39,544 nucleotides of DNA from Candidatus Nomurabacteria bacterium (GCA_028286485.1 JAQBRM010000030.1:1-39544), one strand, 5' to 3'. Shown: positions 15,073 through 23,564, numbered from the stretch's first letter. Made by a program: numbers and translations. Notes: generated from the letters alone by a model not told the origin.

Positions 15073-17070
15073 TTACTTCAGTACACTTTTAAATTCCGCC
15101 GCCGCATGATAATCCGGATTTAAGGCCGTGGCTTTATCCAGCAATGCTTTCGCACCAGCCACATTCTTTTCATAGACCAATGTTTGCGCGTAGGTGAAGT
15201 ACAATTCCGGATCAGTAGCAGAAAGCACTACTGCTTGTTTGTAGTATGCATCGGCTTGAGCAAGATATTGAGCATCATTCGTCAGATAGAATTGCAGGTT
15301 ATCCAGCTGCATCAATGAGAGGATCAAGTGGTAGTCGTATCGATTGGTCTGCGCCAATGGGCTGACGGCGGTAAGCAATGATTGGATTTCCGTTGATGCC
15401 ACCTTTTGATAGAGCGGATTGCTTTTCAATATGGTTTTCTGGGCATCGTATGAATAAAACAACGGGGCGGTGAAGAATTCCGGATCGGTATCAATGGCGT
15501 ATGAGCCGGTCGAATGAAAGAGATGTTGGTATTGCTCCGCCCGTTTATCACTGGTCATGTTGGCCACTTGTTGAAATTCCGCCATCTTCTGAGCCGGCCA
15601 ATACACGGCGTAGAGTAATGCCGGAATTGCCAGCACGGTCACTGCTACCGCCCCCACATATCCTATCGGTGCAATAGGAGCAGCCAGCTGGCGACGCTCG
15701 TCGGTGGTATCGAGCAGGCCGGCCACTATCGCGATGACAGAGAAGAACAGGGCATAGCTGACAATGGAGTCATAGATCATTTGCTGCTGCAATATGAATG
15801 CCACGAGCATGCCGATGAATAATACATATGTCTTGCCATCAATCTTATTTCTGCGATAGAGCAGCCAGATGCCGCGGAACAGGCTTAGGAGTACCGCGAG
15901 GTACAGCACAAAGCCGATCACTCCCCCATCTACCAGCACTTCGAGCGTGTTGTTGTGCGGATGCAGTGCATATACTTCATTGCCCCGTCCCGCGCTATAC
16001 ACGATAGGATTGAAATAGCGCTGATACACGGCATGGGAATTTTCAGGGCCCCAGCCCAAAAGAGGTTTCTCTTTAATCCCTTGCAGGGAGGTCTGCCAGT
16101 CTACAATACGATTGCCCGACTCTTTCACAAAGAACGTGTGGGCGGCCGAGATAGGAATAATGATCTGCTGTATACCAATGACTGCTACGATGACCATGGC
16201 AATAATCCCCCCCATCCCTATCAATCGTGCCATCTTCTGATTCGTGCCGATCCACAACCATGTAAAAAGAGTGACAAATAATCCCACGATCAGTGCTCCT
16301 GTTGCCACCCGCGCTTGGCCGATCAAGAAAAATGATGAAGCCTTCAATTGGGCAAACGGCATGCCGGTCCACAAATGCGGATTGAAATAAATCGGTGAAA
16401 AGACGATGACCGCAATACTTACGGCATAGAATACTTTTTTCCATATACGTGATTCATGGCTTGCTAAATAAAGCGCCAAGAAAATACTGAAGATAAAGTA
16501 TGCCCCTGCCAGGAGCAGGTTGCCCATCATGGCTCCGCCGGATGATCCCACCAACATGGGAGACTGGGTAGTGAATACGCCATTCGGACCGGTGAAGAAT
16601 GTTGCTGCTGCCAGGATAACGGATGCAAAAAGCGTGGCCTGCGCAATACGCTTGAAGAAAACCTGCTGCTGCACGCGAATGAATGAGGTAAGAATGCAGG
16701 CCAACAAGAAAACGTGGTACAGCAGCAGCAACCCAGTCCCTGACTCTACCGTAGAGAAAAACGAGGTGGCAGGATCAACCCCCACGATAGCACTTACCGT
16801 TAGCGATACGAGGAATAATTTCAATGGCAGCAGCCACAGTATATTCTGCCGAGTGAGGCGATATCGCCTATCCTTCACCAAAAGCCACACCCACAGCACG
16901 GCCAGTACTTCTACCGCTCCCATCAGGAAGTATTGCTTGGAGGTGACGTAGGCGGCCGGCCAGCTGGAGAAGTACAGCAGCGGCAAGACCACAAATACCA
17001 GCACGATGCCCGCTCCCAGCCATTTCTCCAATGCCGACCTCTTGGTGGTCAATTTTCCTTTCTGGGCCAT
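15073..17070 (-). CDS. O-antigen ligase family protein with C-terminal TPR-like tail
   Basis: The 665-residue product has about 12 membrane helices up to residue about 480, with the Wzy_C loop GWGPENSHAVYQRYFNP and ALHPHNNTLEVLVDGGVIG. An extracytoplasmic or cytoplasmic alpha-helical tail follows, ending in TPR-like helices (DPELYFTYAQTLVYEKNVAGAKALLDKA). Wzy_C proteins with such a tail include O-oligosaccharyltransferases of the PglL type as well as ligases, so transfer of glycan to surface protein is a reasonable hypothesis. It heads the minus-strand arm, with TATAAT nine bases before its ATG. Confidence 0.83.
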   Translation of the reverse strand: MAQKGKLTTKRSALEKWLGAGIVLVFVVLPLLYFSSWPAAYVTSKQYFLMGAVEVLAVLWVWLLVKDRRYRLTRQNILWLLPLKLFLVSLTVSAIVGVDPATSFFSTVESGTGLLLLYHVFLLACILTSFIRVQQQVFFKRIAQATLFASVILAAATFFTGPNGVFTTQSPMLVGSSGGAMMGNLLLAGAYFIFSIFLALYLASHESRIWKKVFYAVSIAVIVFSPIYFNPHLWTGMPFAQLKASSFFLIGQARVATGALIVGLFVTLFTWLWIGTNQKMARLIGMGGIIAMVIVAVIGIQQIIIPISAAHTFFVKESGNRIVDWQTSLQGIKEKPLLGWGPENSHAVYQRYFNPIVYSAGRGNEVYALHPHNNTLEVLVDGGVIGFVLYLAVLLSLFRGIWLLYRRNKIDGKTYVLFIGMLVAFILQQQMIYDSIVSYALFFSVIAIVAGLLDTTDERRQLAAPIAPIGYVGAVAVTVLAIPALLYAVYWPAQKMAEFQQVANMTSDKRAEQYQHLFHSTGSYAIDTDPEFFTAPLFYSYDAQKTILKSNPLYQKVASTEIQSLLTAVSPLAQTNRYDYHLILSLMQLDNLQFYLTNDAQYLAQADAYYKQAVVLSATDPELYFTYAQTLVYEKNVAGAKALLDKATALNPDYHAAAEFKSVLK

Positions 17071-17079
17071 GATAGGAGC

Positions 17080-17085
17080 ATTATA
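17080..17085 (-). promoter_or_regulatory. -10 box (TATAAT) of the minus-strand glycan operon
   Basis: A perfect TATAAT ends nine bases before the ATG at 17070, which predicts a 5' leader of only two or three bases. A T-rich stretch stands in for the -35. It is the only clear promoter seen for the six-gene minus arm. Confidence 0.6.
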
Positions 17086-17204
17086 CCTATAATTAGAGGA
17101 ACAAAAAACTGATTACGATAGATGAGTGGAGTGAAGAAAATAAGAAAGCTTGATTCACCTTATTTTATAATGGTTTTACAGATTAATTATCTTATTTTCA
17201 ATAC

Positions 17205-18647
17205 CTATGAAAATAGACTGGCGGGTAGACCTTGTCCAGGTTTGTAATAATACATATCTTTTTTAGATCTTCCGTCAGCTTTTTTAAGCAAACCACTCTC
17301 AACCCATTGCTTTAATAAACGTGACATTCGGACTGAGTCTGGTACCCCGGTAATTTTTCTAGCTTGTTCATTTGTAATTCTATAATTTTCTTCTAAAAAA
17401 TTACTTACCGTATCCCAATACTCAATTTTCTGTAAATTATACAAAATCACCATTACCGAATTAGGTAAATAGGTTGGGGGTAAATATATAGGATCATAAA
17501 GATTTTTCTGTCGCATTGCTTTAAACATACGATCCACTCCTTCTCCTATATCAAGATTTGGTGCCGCATCAAACCTATTTAAAGTTCTTTGAATTATAGG
17601 ATTACGCGCAAATCTTTCAGATCGAATATTACTTGGAGTAACATGTCCTGGATAAGTACCGGGACTCTCAATTTCTATATGATCATCAAAAAATCTTACT
17701 TGTATATCATTTTGTATAGAATAATTTCTATGAACAACAGCATTTGTCACGGCTTCTTGAAAAGCTGATTCTGGAATCAATAGAGAAGGTTTGAATGTTG
17801 ATCCGCTTAATTTTGGAGGAGAATTTTTAACAACATCTTTAAAGTAATCTATTGCTTCATTAATTTGATATAGAAGTGGCCCTTCAATTGTAAAAGGTTT
17901 ATGGACCAAATTTGGAGTGCCTGTATAAGTTGCCCTACTTCCAAAAAATCTTGATATTTTTATACCAAATTTTCCGCTCAACAAAACAGAAGGATTTTTG
18001 CCAAAAAGCAACCCCCCTCCTTTGGTCAATAAAAACTTATTTCCTTTCTTTGAAGCTAATCCATTATCTTTCAAAAACTGCCAATCGCTAGTTGGCTTAC
18101 CGCCTGTATCTTTTTTAAATTGTCTTAAAAGATCCTTATCTATATCATTAAAAGTATCTATATTGATGATTTCTGCCTCGAGTTGAATTGATCCTTTTTC
18201 ATATTTAATTCTAGTAATTTCTTTTGCTCCAATTTTTTGATTCTGATTGCCTTTTCTGACAAATGTGTCTCCATTTTTCAGTGAATGGACATCGTCACTT
18301 TTTTCTATTTTCAATAAGATTAATTTATCTTCTTTACCTTCTGAATTTATTATGACTATTTCTTTTTGTGAATAAACAATCAAAGGAGGGTCGATTTCTT
18401 TTGCTAAAAGGGCTAAGAAGCTGGAAACATTATCAAGATTTTCACTTATACCGATTAAACGTTTTTCATCTTTAGCTTTCTTAGGATCTTCTAAACCCAG
18501 TACAATGGTTCCCCCATTAGTATTTGCAAAAGCAACTACTGTTTCTAGTAATTTCGCCGGTTTAATATTCGCCCTTTTACATTCAAAGATTTGCCACTCT
18601 TCAGTGCTAAGTATTATAGAAACTAATTCATCATTATCCTTGCTCAT
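17205..18647 (-). CDS. AlbA_2 (Schlafen-type) / HATPase_c_4 putative transcriptional regulator
   Basis: The 480-residue product has an N-terminal AlbA_2 domain (residues about 5-140: EWQIFECKRANIKPAKLLE, then FANTNGGTIVLGLED). A middle domain of the RecG-like helicase-regulator family follows, with the HATPase_c_4 region at about 290-400 (SAFQEAVTNAVVHRNYS, GEGVDRMFKAMR), and a C-terminal winged helix (ITNEQARKITGVPDS). Despite common labels it has no helicase motifs. Related proteins are regulators or occur in defence islands. The gene is distinctly more AT-rich than its neighbours, which suggests transfer. A TAATAT box lies six bases before the ATG. Confidence 0.85.
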   Translation of the reverse strand: MSKDNDELVSIILSTEEWQIFECKRANIKPAKLLETVVAFANTNGGTIVLGLEDPKKAKDEKRLIGISENLDNVSSFLALLAKEIDPPLIVYSQKEIVIINSEGKEDKLILLKIEKSDDVHSLKNGDTFVRKGNQNQKIGAKEITRIKYEKGSIQLEAEIINIDTFNDIDKDLLRQFKKDTGGKPTSDWQFLKDNGLASKKGNKFLLTKGGGLLFGKNPSVLLSGKFGIKISRFFGSRATYTGTPNLVHKPFTIEGPLLYQINEAIDYFKDVVKNSPPKLSGSTFKPSLLIPESAFQEAVTNAVVHRNYSIQNDIQVRFFDDHIEIESPGTYPGHVTPSNIRSERFARNPIIQRTLNRFDAAPNLDIGEGVDRMFKAMRQKNLYDPIYLPPTYLPNSVMVILYNLQKIEYWDTVSNFLEENYRITNEQARKITGVPDSVRMSRLLKQWVESGLLKKADGRSKKDMYYYKPGQGLPASLFS

Positions 18648-18688
18648 ATTCTTATATTAACACTTAAAAATCGATACTATGCATGCGA

Positions 18689-18988
18689 TTAAAATGATGT
18701 TACCCGAGAGTGGAACGTCTGAGTGTAACCTTCAGTGCCTGATACGCACTGTTGGATTAAAAAACTGCCTAATTGAAAAGATTTTTGAGCCTCCGTGTAT
18801 GCTTCCATTTCAGAATCATACACGCCCTTTACGGCTTCATCTTTAATAACAAGAAATTTACCTTGATATTGTTGTACCAATTCAGCTTGATGCGCCTTAA
18901 AAAAGGCCAGTTCTTTTTCGAGCATAGGGTCAAACATACGTGAAGGCATTGTAGCAGGATGTGTATTAATTTGAAAGATGGTATTCAT
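18689..18988 (-). CDS. Small uncharacterised protein (DUF5678-like)
   Basis: The 99-residue product begins MNTIFQINTHPATMPSR. Its core FLVIKDEAVKGVYDSEMEAY, followed by an FLIQ strand, resembles the small DUF5678-type proteins (a KGKxLVIKD...GVYDS pattern). Function is unknown. The start at 18988 is chosen because a consensus TATAAT (18996-19001) lies exactly seven bases upstream. A longer in-frame reading from a TTG would begin inside that box. There is no membrane segment. Confidence 0.65.
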   Translation of the reverse strand: MNTIFQINTHPATMPSRMFDPMLEKELAFFKAHQAELVQQYQGKFLVIKDEAVKGVYDSEMEAYTEAQKSFQLGSFLIQQCVSGTEGYTQTFHSRVTSF

Positions 18989-18995
18989 AGAACCC

Positions 18996-19001
18996 ATTAT
19001 A
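18996..19001 (-). promoter_or_regulatory. -10 box seven bases before a start codon
   Basis: TATAAT on the minus strand, with seven bases to the ATG at 18988. Initiation would fall on the start codon itself, so a leaderless mRNA is predicted. No good -35 is visible. Confidence 0.6.
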
Positions 19002-19059
19002 CACAACTACCTTCAATTTAATCCCAACTTTTTCTAAAGAAAATCTAAAGATTTCGTTA

Positions 19060-20058
19060 TTATTTGCTTGCGTCCAGCTGCGCCACACTCTTCCACGCAA
19101 TACCCGAAATATCACTGATCACTTTCTGCAATGAAGGAAAGTCGGTTCCTTTGGTCATGACACAAAGCAAATAGGGATCATTCGGTGCATAGATAATGCC
19201 GCAGTCGTGCAGTTCACGAACTGTTGGTGCACTACTGCCTGATGCAGGCACAATGGTACGTTCCCCGAACTTATGGGCTACCACTGTCCCACTGGGCACT
19301 CCCGCCACTAGCCCTTGCGTGAATGTGGTCTTACTCATTAATTCCAATGCTTGATTGGAAATATCATCAGAAAGATAGGCTCCATTATACAGAGAACGAA
19401 AAACGCGAGAAAACATTTTCGGCGAATACAGATCAATTGAATTTTTTTGATCAGGTGTAGGCATCTGCAAATCGGTATATGTCTTGTTGATAAGAGTTTT
19501 TCCTACAAATGCATCAACCGCGAGTGCAGAATTATTGTCGGAATCAATGATCATATCGGATAACAGTTCTTGAGCGGGATATGATTGACCCACTTGAGCG
19601 GGATGAGCCGGTGGATAGAAATCCTGACTAGTATCACTATTGGTAGTAACCGTAATACTTTTTGATAGTAATGTAGGATCTTTCTGTGCTTCCCGCAGAA
19701 AAGCTACCATAGAAACAACTTTCAGCATACTGGCAGGTGCATACAGTTCATCAGCATTAATACCAACCCAGCGATCGGCATTAAGTTGGCGAAAATAGAC
19801 TGATATGTTGGTAGCGTTATTTTGAGTAGTAGCACTAGCAATATAGTCGGATATATCCTTCTTTAGTGATTGGAATTGAGGGGTGGTCGTATCTTCCGGA
19901 ACCTGTAATAGTAGTACCGGATCAATGAACTTATAGTCTGCGGGATTCTCACGGACGAAGGCAGTGGTGCCGCCTTGCATCGGTTTATGCACATACCATC
20001 CTACTATTCCCCCTAGGGCAAATAATACAAGACTTGTAATAACAATTTTCTTAGTCAT
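19060..20058 (-). CDS. Class A beta-lactamase-like serine hydrolase
   Basis: The 332-residue product has an N-terminal membrane anchor (about 5-22) and a penicillin-recognising serine hydrolase domain: the SxxK motif in APASMLKV (Ser110, Lys113), SDN in IDSDNNSA (173-175) and a KTG-like KFG in VAHKFGERT (about 263-265). In class A enzymes a Glu in ExxLN activates the deacylating water. I see only the LYN end of that motif, not a clear Glu. A DD-peptidase-like or non-lactamase role is therefore as likely as beta-lactamase activity. The start at 20058 is chosen because TATACT lies 13 bases upstream and the signal segment begins immediately after. Confidence 0.8.
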   Translation of the reverse strand: MTKKIVITSLVLFALGGIVGWYVHKPMQGGTTAFVRENPADYKFIDPVLLLQVPEDTTTPQFQSLKKDISDYIASATTQNNATNISVYFRQLNADRWVGINADELYAPASMLKVVSMVAFLREAQKDPTLLSKSITVTTNSDTSQDFYPPAHPAQVGQSYPAQELLSDMIIDSDNNSALAVDAFVGKTLINKTYTDLQMPTPDQKNSIDLYSPKMFSRVFRSLYNGAYLSDDISNQALELMSKTTFTQGLVAGVPSGTVVAHKFGERTIVPASGSSAPTVRELHDCGIIYAPNDPYLLCVMTKGTDFPSLQKVISDISGIAWKSVAQLDASK

Positions 20059-20086
20059 ATAATATGACAATAGTATACCAGACAAA

Positions 20087-20114
20087 CAAAAAACCCGCCG
20101 AAGCGGGTTTTTTG
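20087..20114 (-). terminator. Rho-independent terminator of the surface-protein gene
   Basis: The stem CAAAAAACCCGC/GCGGGTTTTTTG has a four-base loop that reads TTCG on the minus strand, a stable tetraloop. It ends in T6. It lies 34 bases after the stop of the secreted peptidoglycan-binding protein and before the serine hydrolase gene. It is symmetric and could also work on the other strand. Confidence 0.9.
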
Positions 20115-20147
20115 TTTTTACAGTCTAATTACTGTATCAATTCAATA

Positions 20148-22238
20148 TTATTGAGCTGATACGTAGTTAGTCTTGAATGAGTTTGAGTTCAATCCAGCTG
20201 TAAATGTACTGTAGGTAGACGCTGAATCAGTTAGATTCCAGTTCACGTTAACCAATGAAGCACGGTATGAAGCGGCGCCATTAGCTGTGTAAGTGATCTG
20301 AAGCGTAAAGTTCTTTGTCTGACCAGCAGGGATCAAGTAGTTACCATTACCATCAGCAGTAAGGTTATCAGAACCAGCGTAAGTGATTACGCCTGTTCCA
20401 ACTGCCTGACATGCACCGTTTGCATTATCAATACAGAATTGAATTGCATTAGTTGCAGATGCTGTTGCAGATGCTACAGCAGTAGATGGAATGTAAGCGT
20501 TCTGACCAAATGCTGTTACAGAGAAAGGAATTGTGAAGCCAAGCACACTGTGTGACTGTGCTCCACCTACTGAACTAGCAGTAGCTGTTCCCATAGCTGT
20601 AGAAGCTACTTGGATACCATTAACGTATACAGTAACAGTTGAACCAGTTGTAGAACCGATCAAAATGTTTTGGTTAGTGTTGTTCAAAACATTGTTGTTG
20701 CCATCGTATGCTTGCATAGCTGCAGTGTCGTTTGATGTAACATCAATACGAGCACTATCGCCACCAAGAACAGTTGAGCCATCAACAGCGTTGATATCAC
20801 CTTTAACTGTAAGAACTGCTGTAGTTCCTTTCGCGATCTTGAGGTTCAAGTTCTGGAAAGTAACCTGTGCACTAGTAGAAGCACCAACTGTTTCAGTATC
20901 AACCTGAGCTCCGTTTACGTATAGACGAAGAGTGTTAACAAGTACAGATGAGTTGATGATAGTACCAGATGGGTTCTTTACAATGATGTGAACAGGAAGG
21001 CGGTTAACAGATACATCTGAACCCTGAGCAGCCAAATCAATAGTTGCAAGAGTTACGTTTGTAGTGTTTGAACCAGTCTGACCTGCTACAACGTGGTCAT
21101 TGTAGTCATTAGTGTCCTTAGTAACTGTCAAAGTAATATTTTGAGCAGCACTTGCGTTAGCAAAGACAGCGTATGAGTTGATTCCTGCCATACTTGTTCC
21201 TGAAAGAGAACCAGTTCCAATGAAACCGTTTCCAGAAGGAATAGTGTAAGAGAATGAACCAGTACTATCTGTGTAACGAAGAGTATTCAAGTCAAATGCA
21301 AATGCATTACCTGCAAATGTACCTGAGTTGTATCCAAGGTTAGCACTATCGATAACAGGAAGAGCAGTAACAGAAAGCTGCAAGTCGTTTGTAGTAGATG
21401 GGTTAAGAACCGCACCTGATACAGGAACGAATGCTGAGTACTGACTGTTGTATGAAGTGAATGAAGAAGCTGGAAGAGATCCAACCTTAACACCATTCAA
21501 CCATACTGATACTGCTGAAGCGTACTTAGTGAACATGTAGTCACCAAGACCCTTGTTAGCAAAAGTAACGTTTACACCTGTAAGATTAGCTGAGCCACCT
21601 GCACCTGAAACGATGCGAAGATCACCGATAACCTTATCCTGAGAACCTACACCAACTTGGGTGTTAGCGTAACCAGAAATAGGAGTAACGCTGTTGATAC
21701 TGAAAGGACCACTAGTTACAACACCACCTGTTGAAGGTGTGCCTGTAGCACATGATACGCCAGTAGTTGAACTGTAACCAACTGATGATACGCATCCTGC
21801 TGGGTAAACAGTAGTAGATGGAGTTCCAGAACATGGAGCACCACTTACAGTACTGAAGCCAGATGTTGAAGCACATCCTGCTGGAAGACCAACGTTAACA
21901 GTTGTTGAGCCAGATACTGCTGCAAGCTTTGCACCAGTCATAGGACCAACTACGCCGTCAGCGGTAAGGCCGTTAGCAGCTTGGAAACACTTTACAGCCG
22001 CGCGAGTTGCAGGACCGAAGAAGTTTGTTTCGTTGCCAGGAGAACCAGCACCAGATACAGAAACTTTACATGCTGTCATGTTAAGAGTCTGTTGAAGTAC
22101 GATTACCTGCGTACTGTGTACACCGATTTTCAGTGTACCAGTTTGCTGGTAAGAGGAAGCGTTAGCTGAAGCACTTACTACAAGAGTAAGCGCAAGAGCA
22201 GCTACTGCACCTACGATAAATTTTGTAAATTTGTTCAT
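20148..22238 (-). CDS. Secreted peptidoglycan-binding surface protein with Cys-motif repeats
   Basis: The 696-residue product has a clear signal peptide (hydrophobic core GAVAALALTLVVSASANA). A PG_binding_1 domain follows at about 35-110 (KIGVHSTQVIVLQQTLN, FFGPATRAAVKCFQ, LTADGVVGPMTGAKL). Next are two copies of a PAGC-x5-Y/FS-x4-G-x2-C motif (about 118-165) and a long Thr/Ser/Asn-rich beta region to the C-terminus. The peptidoglycan-binding repeat anchors it to the wall. Size, composition and uniform codon choice (GCT/GTA/ACT/CTT-rich, unlike its neighbours) suggest an abundant S-layer-like or cell-surface protein. It ends at a strong terminator. Exact role unknown. Confidence 0.8.
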   Translation of the reverse strand: MNKFTKFIVGAVAALALTLVVSASANASSYQQTGTLKIGVHSTQVIVLQQTLNMTACKVSVSGAGSPGNETNFFGPATRAAVKCFQAANGLTADGVVGPMTGAKLAAVSGSTTVNVGLPAGCASTSGFSTVSGAPCSGTPSTTVYPAGCVSSVGYSSTTGVSCATGTPSTGGVVTSGPFSINSVTPISGYANTQVGVGSQDKVIGDLRIVSGAGGSANLTGVNVTFANKGLGDYMFTKYASAVSVWLNGVKVGSLPASSFTSYNSQYSAFVPVSGAVLNPSTTNDLQLSVTALPVIDSANLGYNSGTFAGNAFAFDLNTLRYTDSTGSFSYTIPSGNGFIGTGSLSGTSMAGINSYAVFANASAAQNITLTVTKDTNDYNDHVVAGQTGSNTTNVTLATIDLAAQGSDVSVNRLPVHIIVKNPSGTIINSSVLVNTLRLYVNGAQVDTETVGASTSAQVTFQNLNLKIAKGTTAVLTVKGDINAVDGSTVLGGDSARIDVTSNDTAAMQAYDGNNNVLNNTNQNILIGSTTGSTVTVYVNGIQVASTAMGTATASSVGGAQSHSVLGFTIPFSVTAFGQNAYIPSTAVASATASATNAIQFCIDNANGACQAVGTGVITYAGSDNLTADGNGNYLIPAGQTKNFTLQITYTANGAASYRASLVNVNWNLTDSASTYSTFTAGLNSNSFKTNYVSAQ

Positions 22239-22751
22239 ATAAGATATTAGTATGTTGTTAATCGTACGAAGTCCATTGCACTATCGACAAATAGTGCGAA
22301 CAACGACGTTTTCTCCGGTGAAAGTGTCTTTATCACACTCGCACAAAAGGATTGTAATTTGCAGATTGCAATGAATTACTGCATTGCGTATCTGCCGTGT
22401 CGACAAGGCCGATATCAAGTCTTCTACGTGAGCAGAAAACAAAAGAACGGTCGCCGAAAATTGTTCTAACGAATTTACATTTGTTATTGAATTTTCAATG
22501 ACCATTCATTTCGTGGTTTCTCGCGTATCCGCGAGACACGTACTCATTGCTGAATATATGTACACGTTTGTCTTCTGCACTCTCCATACTGCCACATTGC
22601 TGAGGTAGTATTTCAAGACAGAAAGACCCTACTATAGTAGCACACTACCCCTAAAAGGAATAGTGGGGAAACCATATCGATACTGAAAAACCACTTATGA
22701 ATAAGACGAGGGAGGGATGAGGATATTACATCAAAATCTCAAGCTAATATA
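22239..22751. other. 510-base gene-free region upstream of the surface-protein gene
   Basis: No convincing gene is present. Next to the downstream ATG (minus, 22238) are two possible -10 boxes: CATACT (22249-22254), 10 bases away, and TAATAT (22244-22249), 5 bases away. Farther up, an extended -10 TGCTACTAT on the minus strand (around 22630) would give a leader of about 380 bases. That segment contains hairpins such as TCTCGCG-TATC-CGCGAGA (about 22518-22536) and GCACTAT/ATAGTGC (about 22278-22298). It may hold a long structured 5' leader or an unannotated RNA. Confidence 0.4.
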
Positions 22752-23411
22752 CTATTGAATTGATCTACCTTCGCTAACGCTGAGGTAGATGCTCCACCGC
22801 TTCTCTCCCCTCTTGGTGATTTTGCCACTGCTGACCAATGCACCGAGTTCGCGTTGAATTGTCTTCTCACTAGTGTCCGAAAAGAGTGCGGCAATGTCCT
22901 TAATACCGACAGACTTACGCTCATTGATAAAGGACAAAATGGTGTCTTGCCGTTTAGATTTATTATCATGTGAAATAAGCACTTTGGACGGGTTACTGAT
23001 TTTGAGTGGGCGAGCTGGGTAGGGAGGGCGTGAAGTGTTATAGGACAAATTTTGAGTAGTACTGTCGGGAGCACTATCGGACGCAAACAACGCACTGAGG
23101 GTGGTGGTCTCCTCTTTCGCGCTCGTGACATAGTGCCGCAACTCCAGAGAAATAATGGAGGCATTTTTTTCTGAAATCATGCGAGCCATTACCGCTGTTT
23201 GCAGTAATGTTTCAATCGTCTGCGCGAGGGCGGCAATGACGCTCTCTTGATGGGCGATGCTCAGTGTCACGGCATGGGTCCGTAACGTGTTCTTGAGCGG
23301 ATCACTATCGGACAAATGATGGCTGACCAAGTACACTGCGGCAGCAATCTTATGTCCCTTAGTGTTGTCTTTTTTATCAGATCCTTTATTTAAATAATTA
23401 TATGATTCCAT
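22752..23411 (-). CDS. Winged-helix DNA-binding protein (DeoR-like HTH)
   Basis: The 219-residue product has a helical N-terminal half (KGHKIAAAVYLVSHHLSD, LAQTIETLLQTAV), a low-complexity Ser/Pro linker (about 115-145) and a C-terminal winged helix at about 155-212. There SVGIKDIAALFSDTSEKT precedes IQRELGALVSSG, the recognition helix region, and RWSIYL ends the wing. The architecture suggests a regulator with an oligomerisation domain. It is divergent from ftsK across a 177-base spacer rich in GGACA boxes, so autoregulation or ftsK regulation is possible. The exact target is unknown. Confidence 0.72.
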   Translation of the reverse strand: MESYNYLNKGSDKKDNTKGHKIAAAVYLVSHHLSDSDPLKNTLRTHAVTLSIAHQESVIAALAQTIETLLQTAVMARMISEKNASIISLELRHYVTSAKEETTTLSALFASDSAPDSTTQNLSYNTSRPPYPARPLKISNPSKVLISHDNKSKRQDTILSFINERKSVGIKDIAALFSDTSEKTIQRELGALVSSGKITKRGEKRWSIYLSVSEGRSIQ

Positions 23412-23438
23412 TGGGGGTGTAGATTTGTCTCTTATATA

Positions 23439-23504
23439 TGTCCTTTTTGTCCTATATAATTTTCCTGAATAAAACGAGTATAGCGTCCTTTACAATAAAG
23501 GACA
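23439..23504. promoter_or_regulatory. GGACA-box array between the wHTH gene and ftsK
   Basis: The spacer holds two head-to-tail copies of TGTCCT nine bases apart (23439 and 23448) and a palindrome GTCCTTTA-CAA-TAAAGGAC (23485-23503). This arrangement looks like operator sites for a dimeric or tetrameric regulator, most simply the adjacent wHTH protein. No -35/-10 pair overlaps it unambiguously; AT-rich TATATAAT-like boxes adjoin it. Confidence 0.45.
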
Positions 23505-23564
23505 AGCGTTCCGGCATGTCACAATAATCCTTGCAATATAATAGTTTTTCAATACTCCGAGTGA

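Noticed and set aside
17205-18647. RecG-like helicase label for the AlbA_2 protein
   Set aside because: No Walker or helicase motifs; the similarity is to the helicase-annotated regulator family only.
22281-22505. 74-codon minus-strand ORF in the gap before the surface-protein gene
   Set aside because: No family features, rich in unlikely residue runs, and overlaps the hairpins; treated as non-coding.
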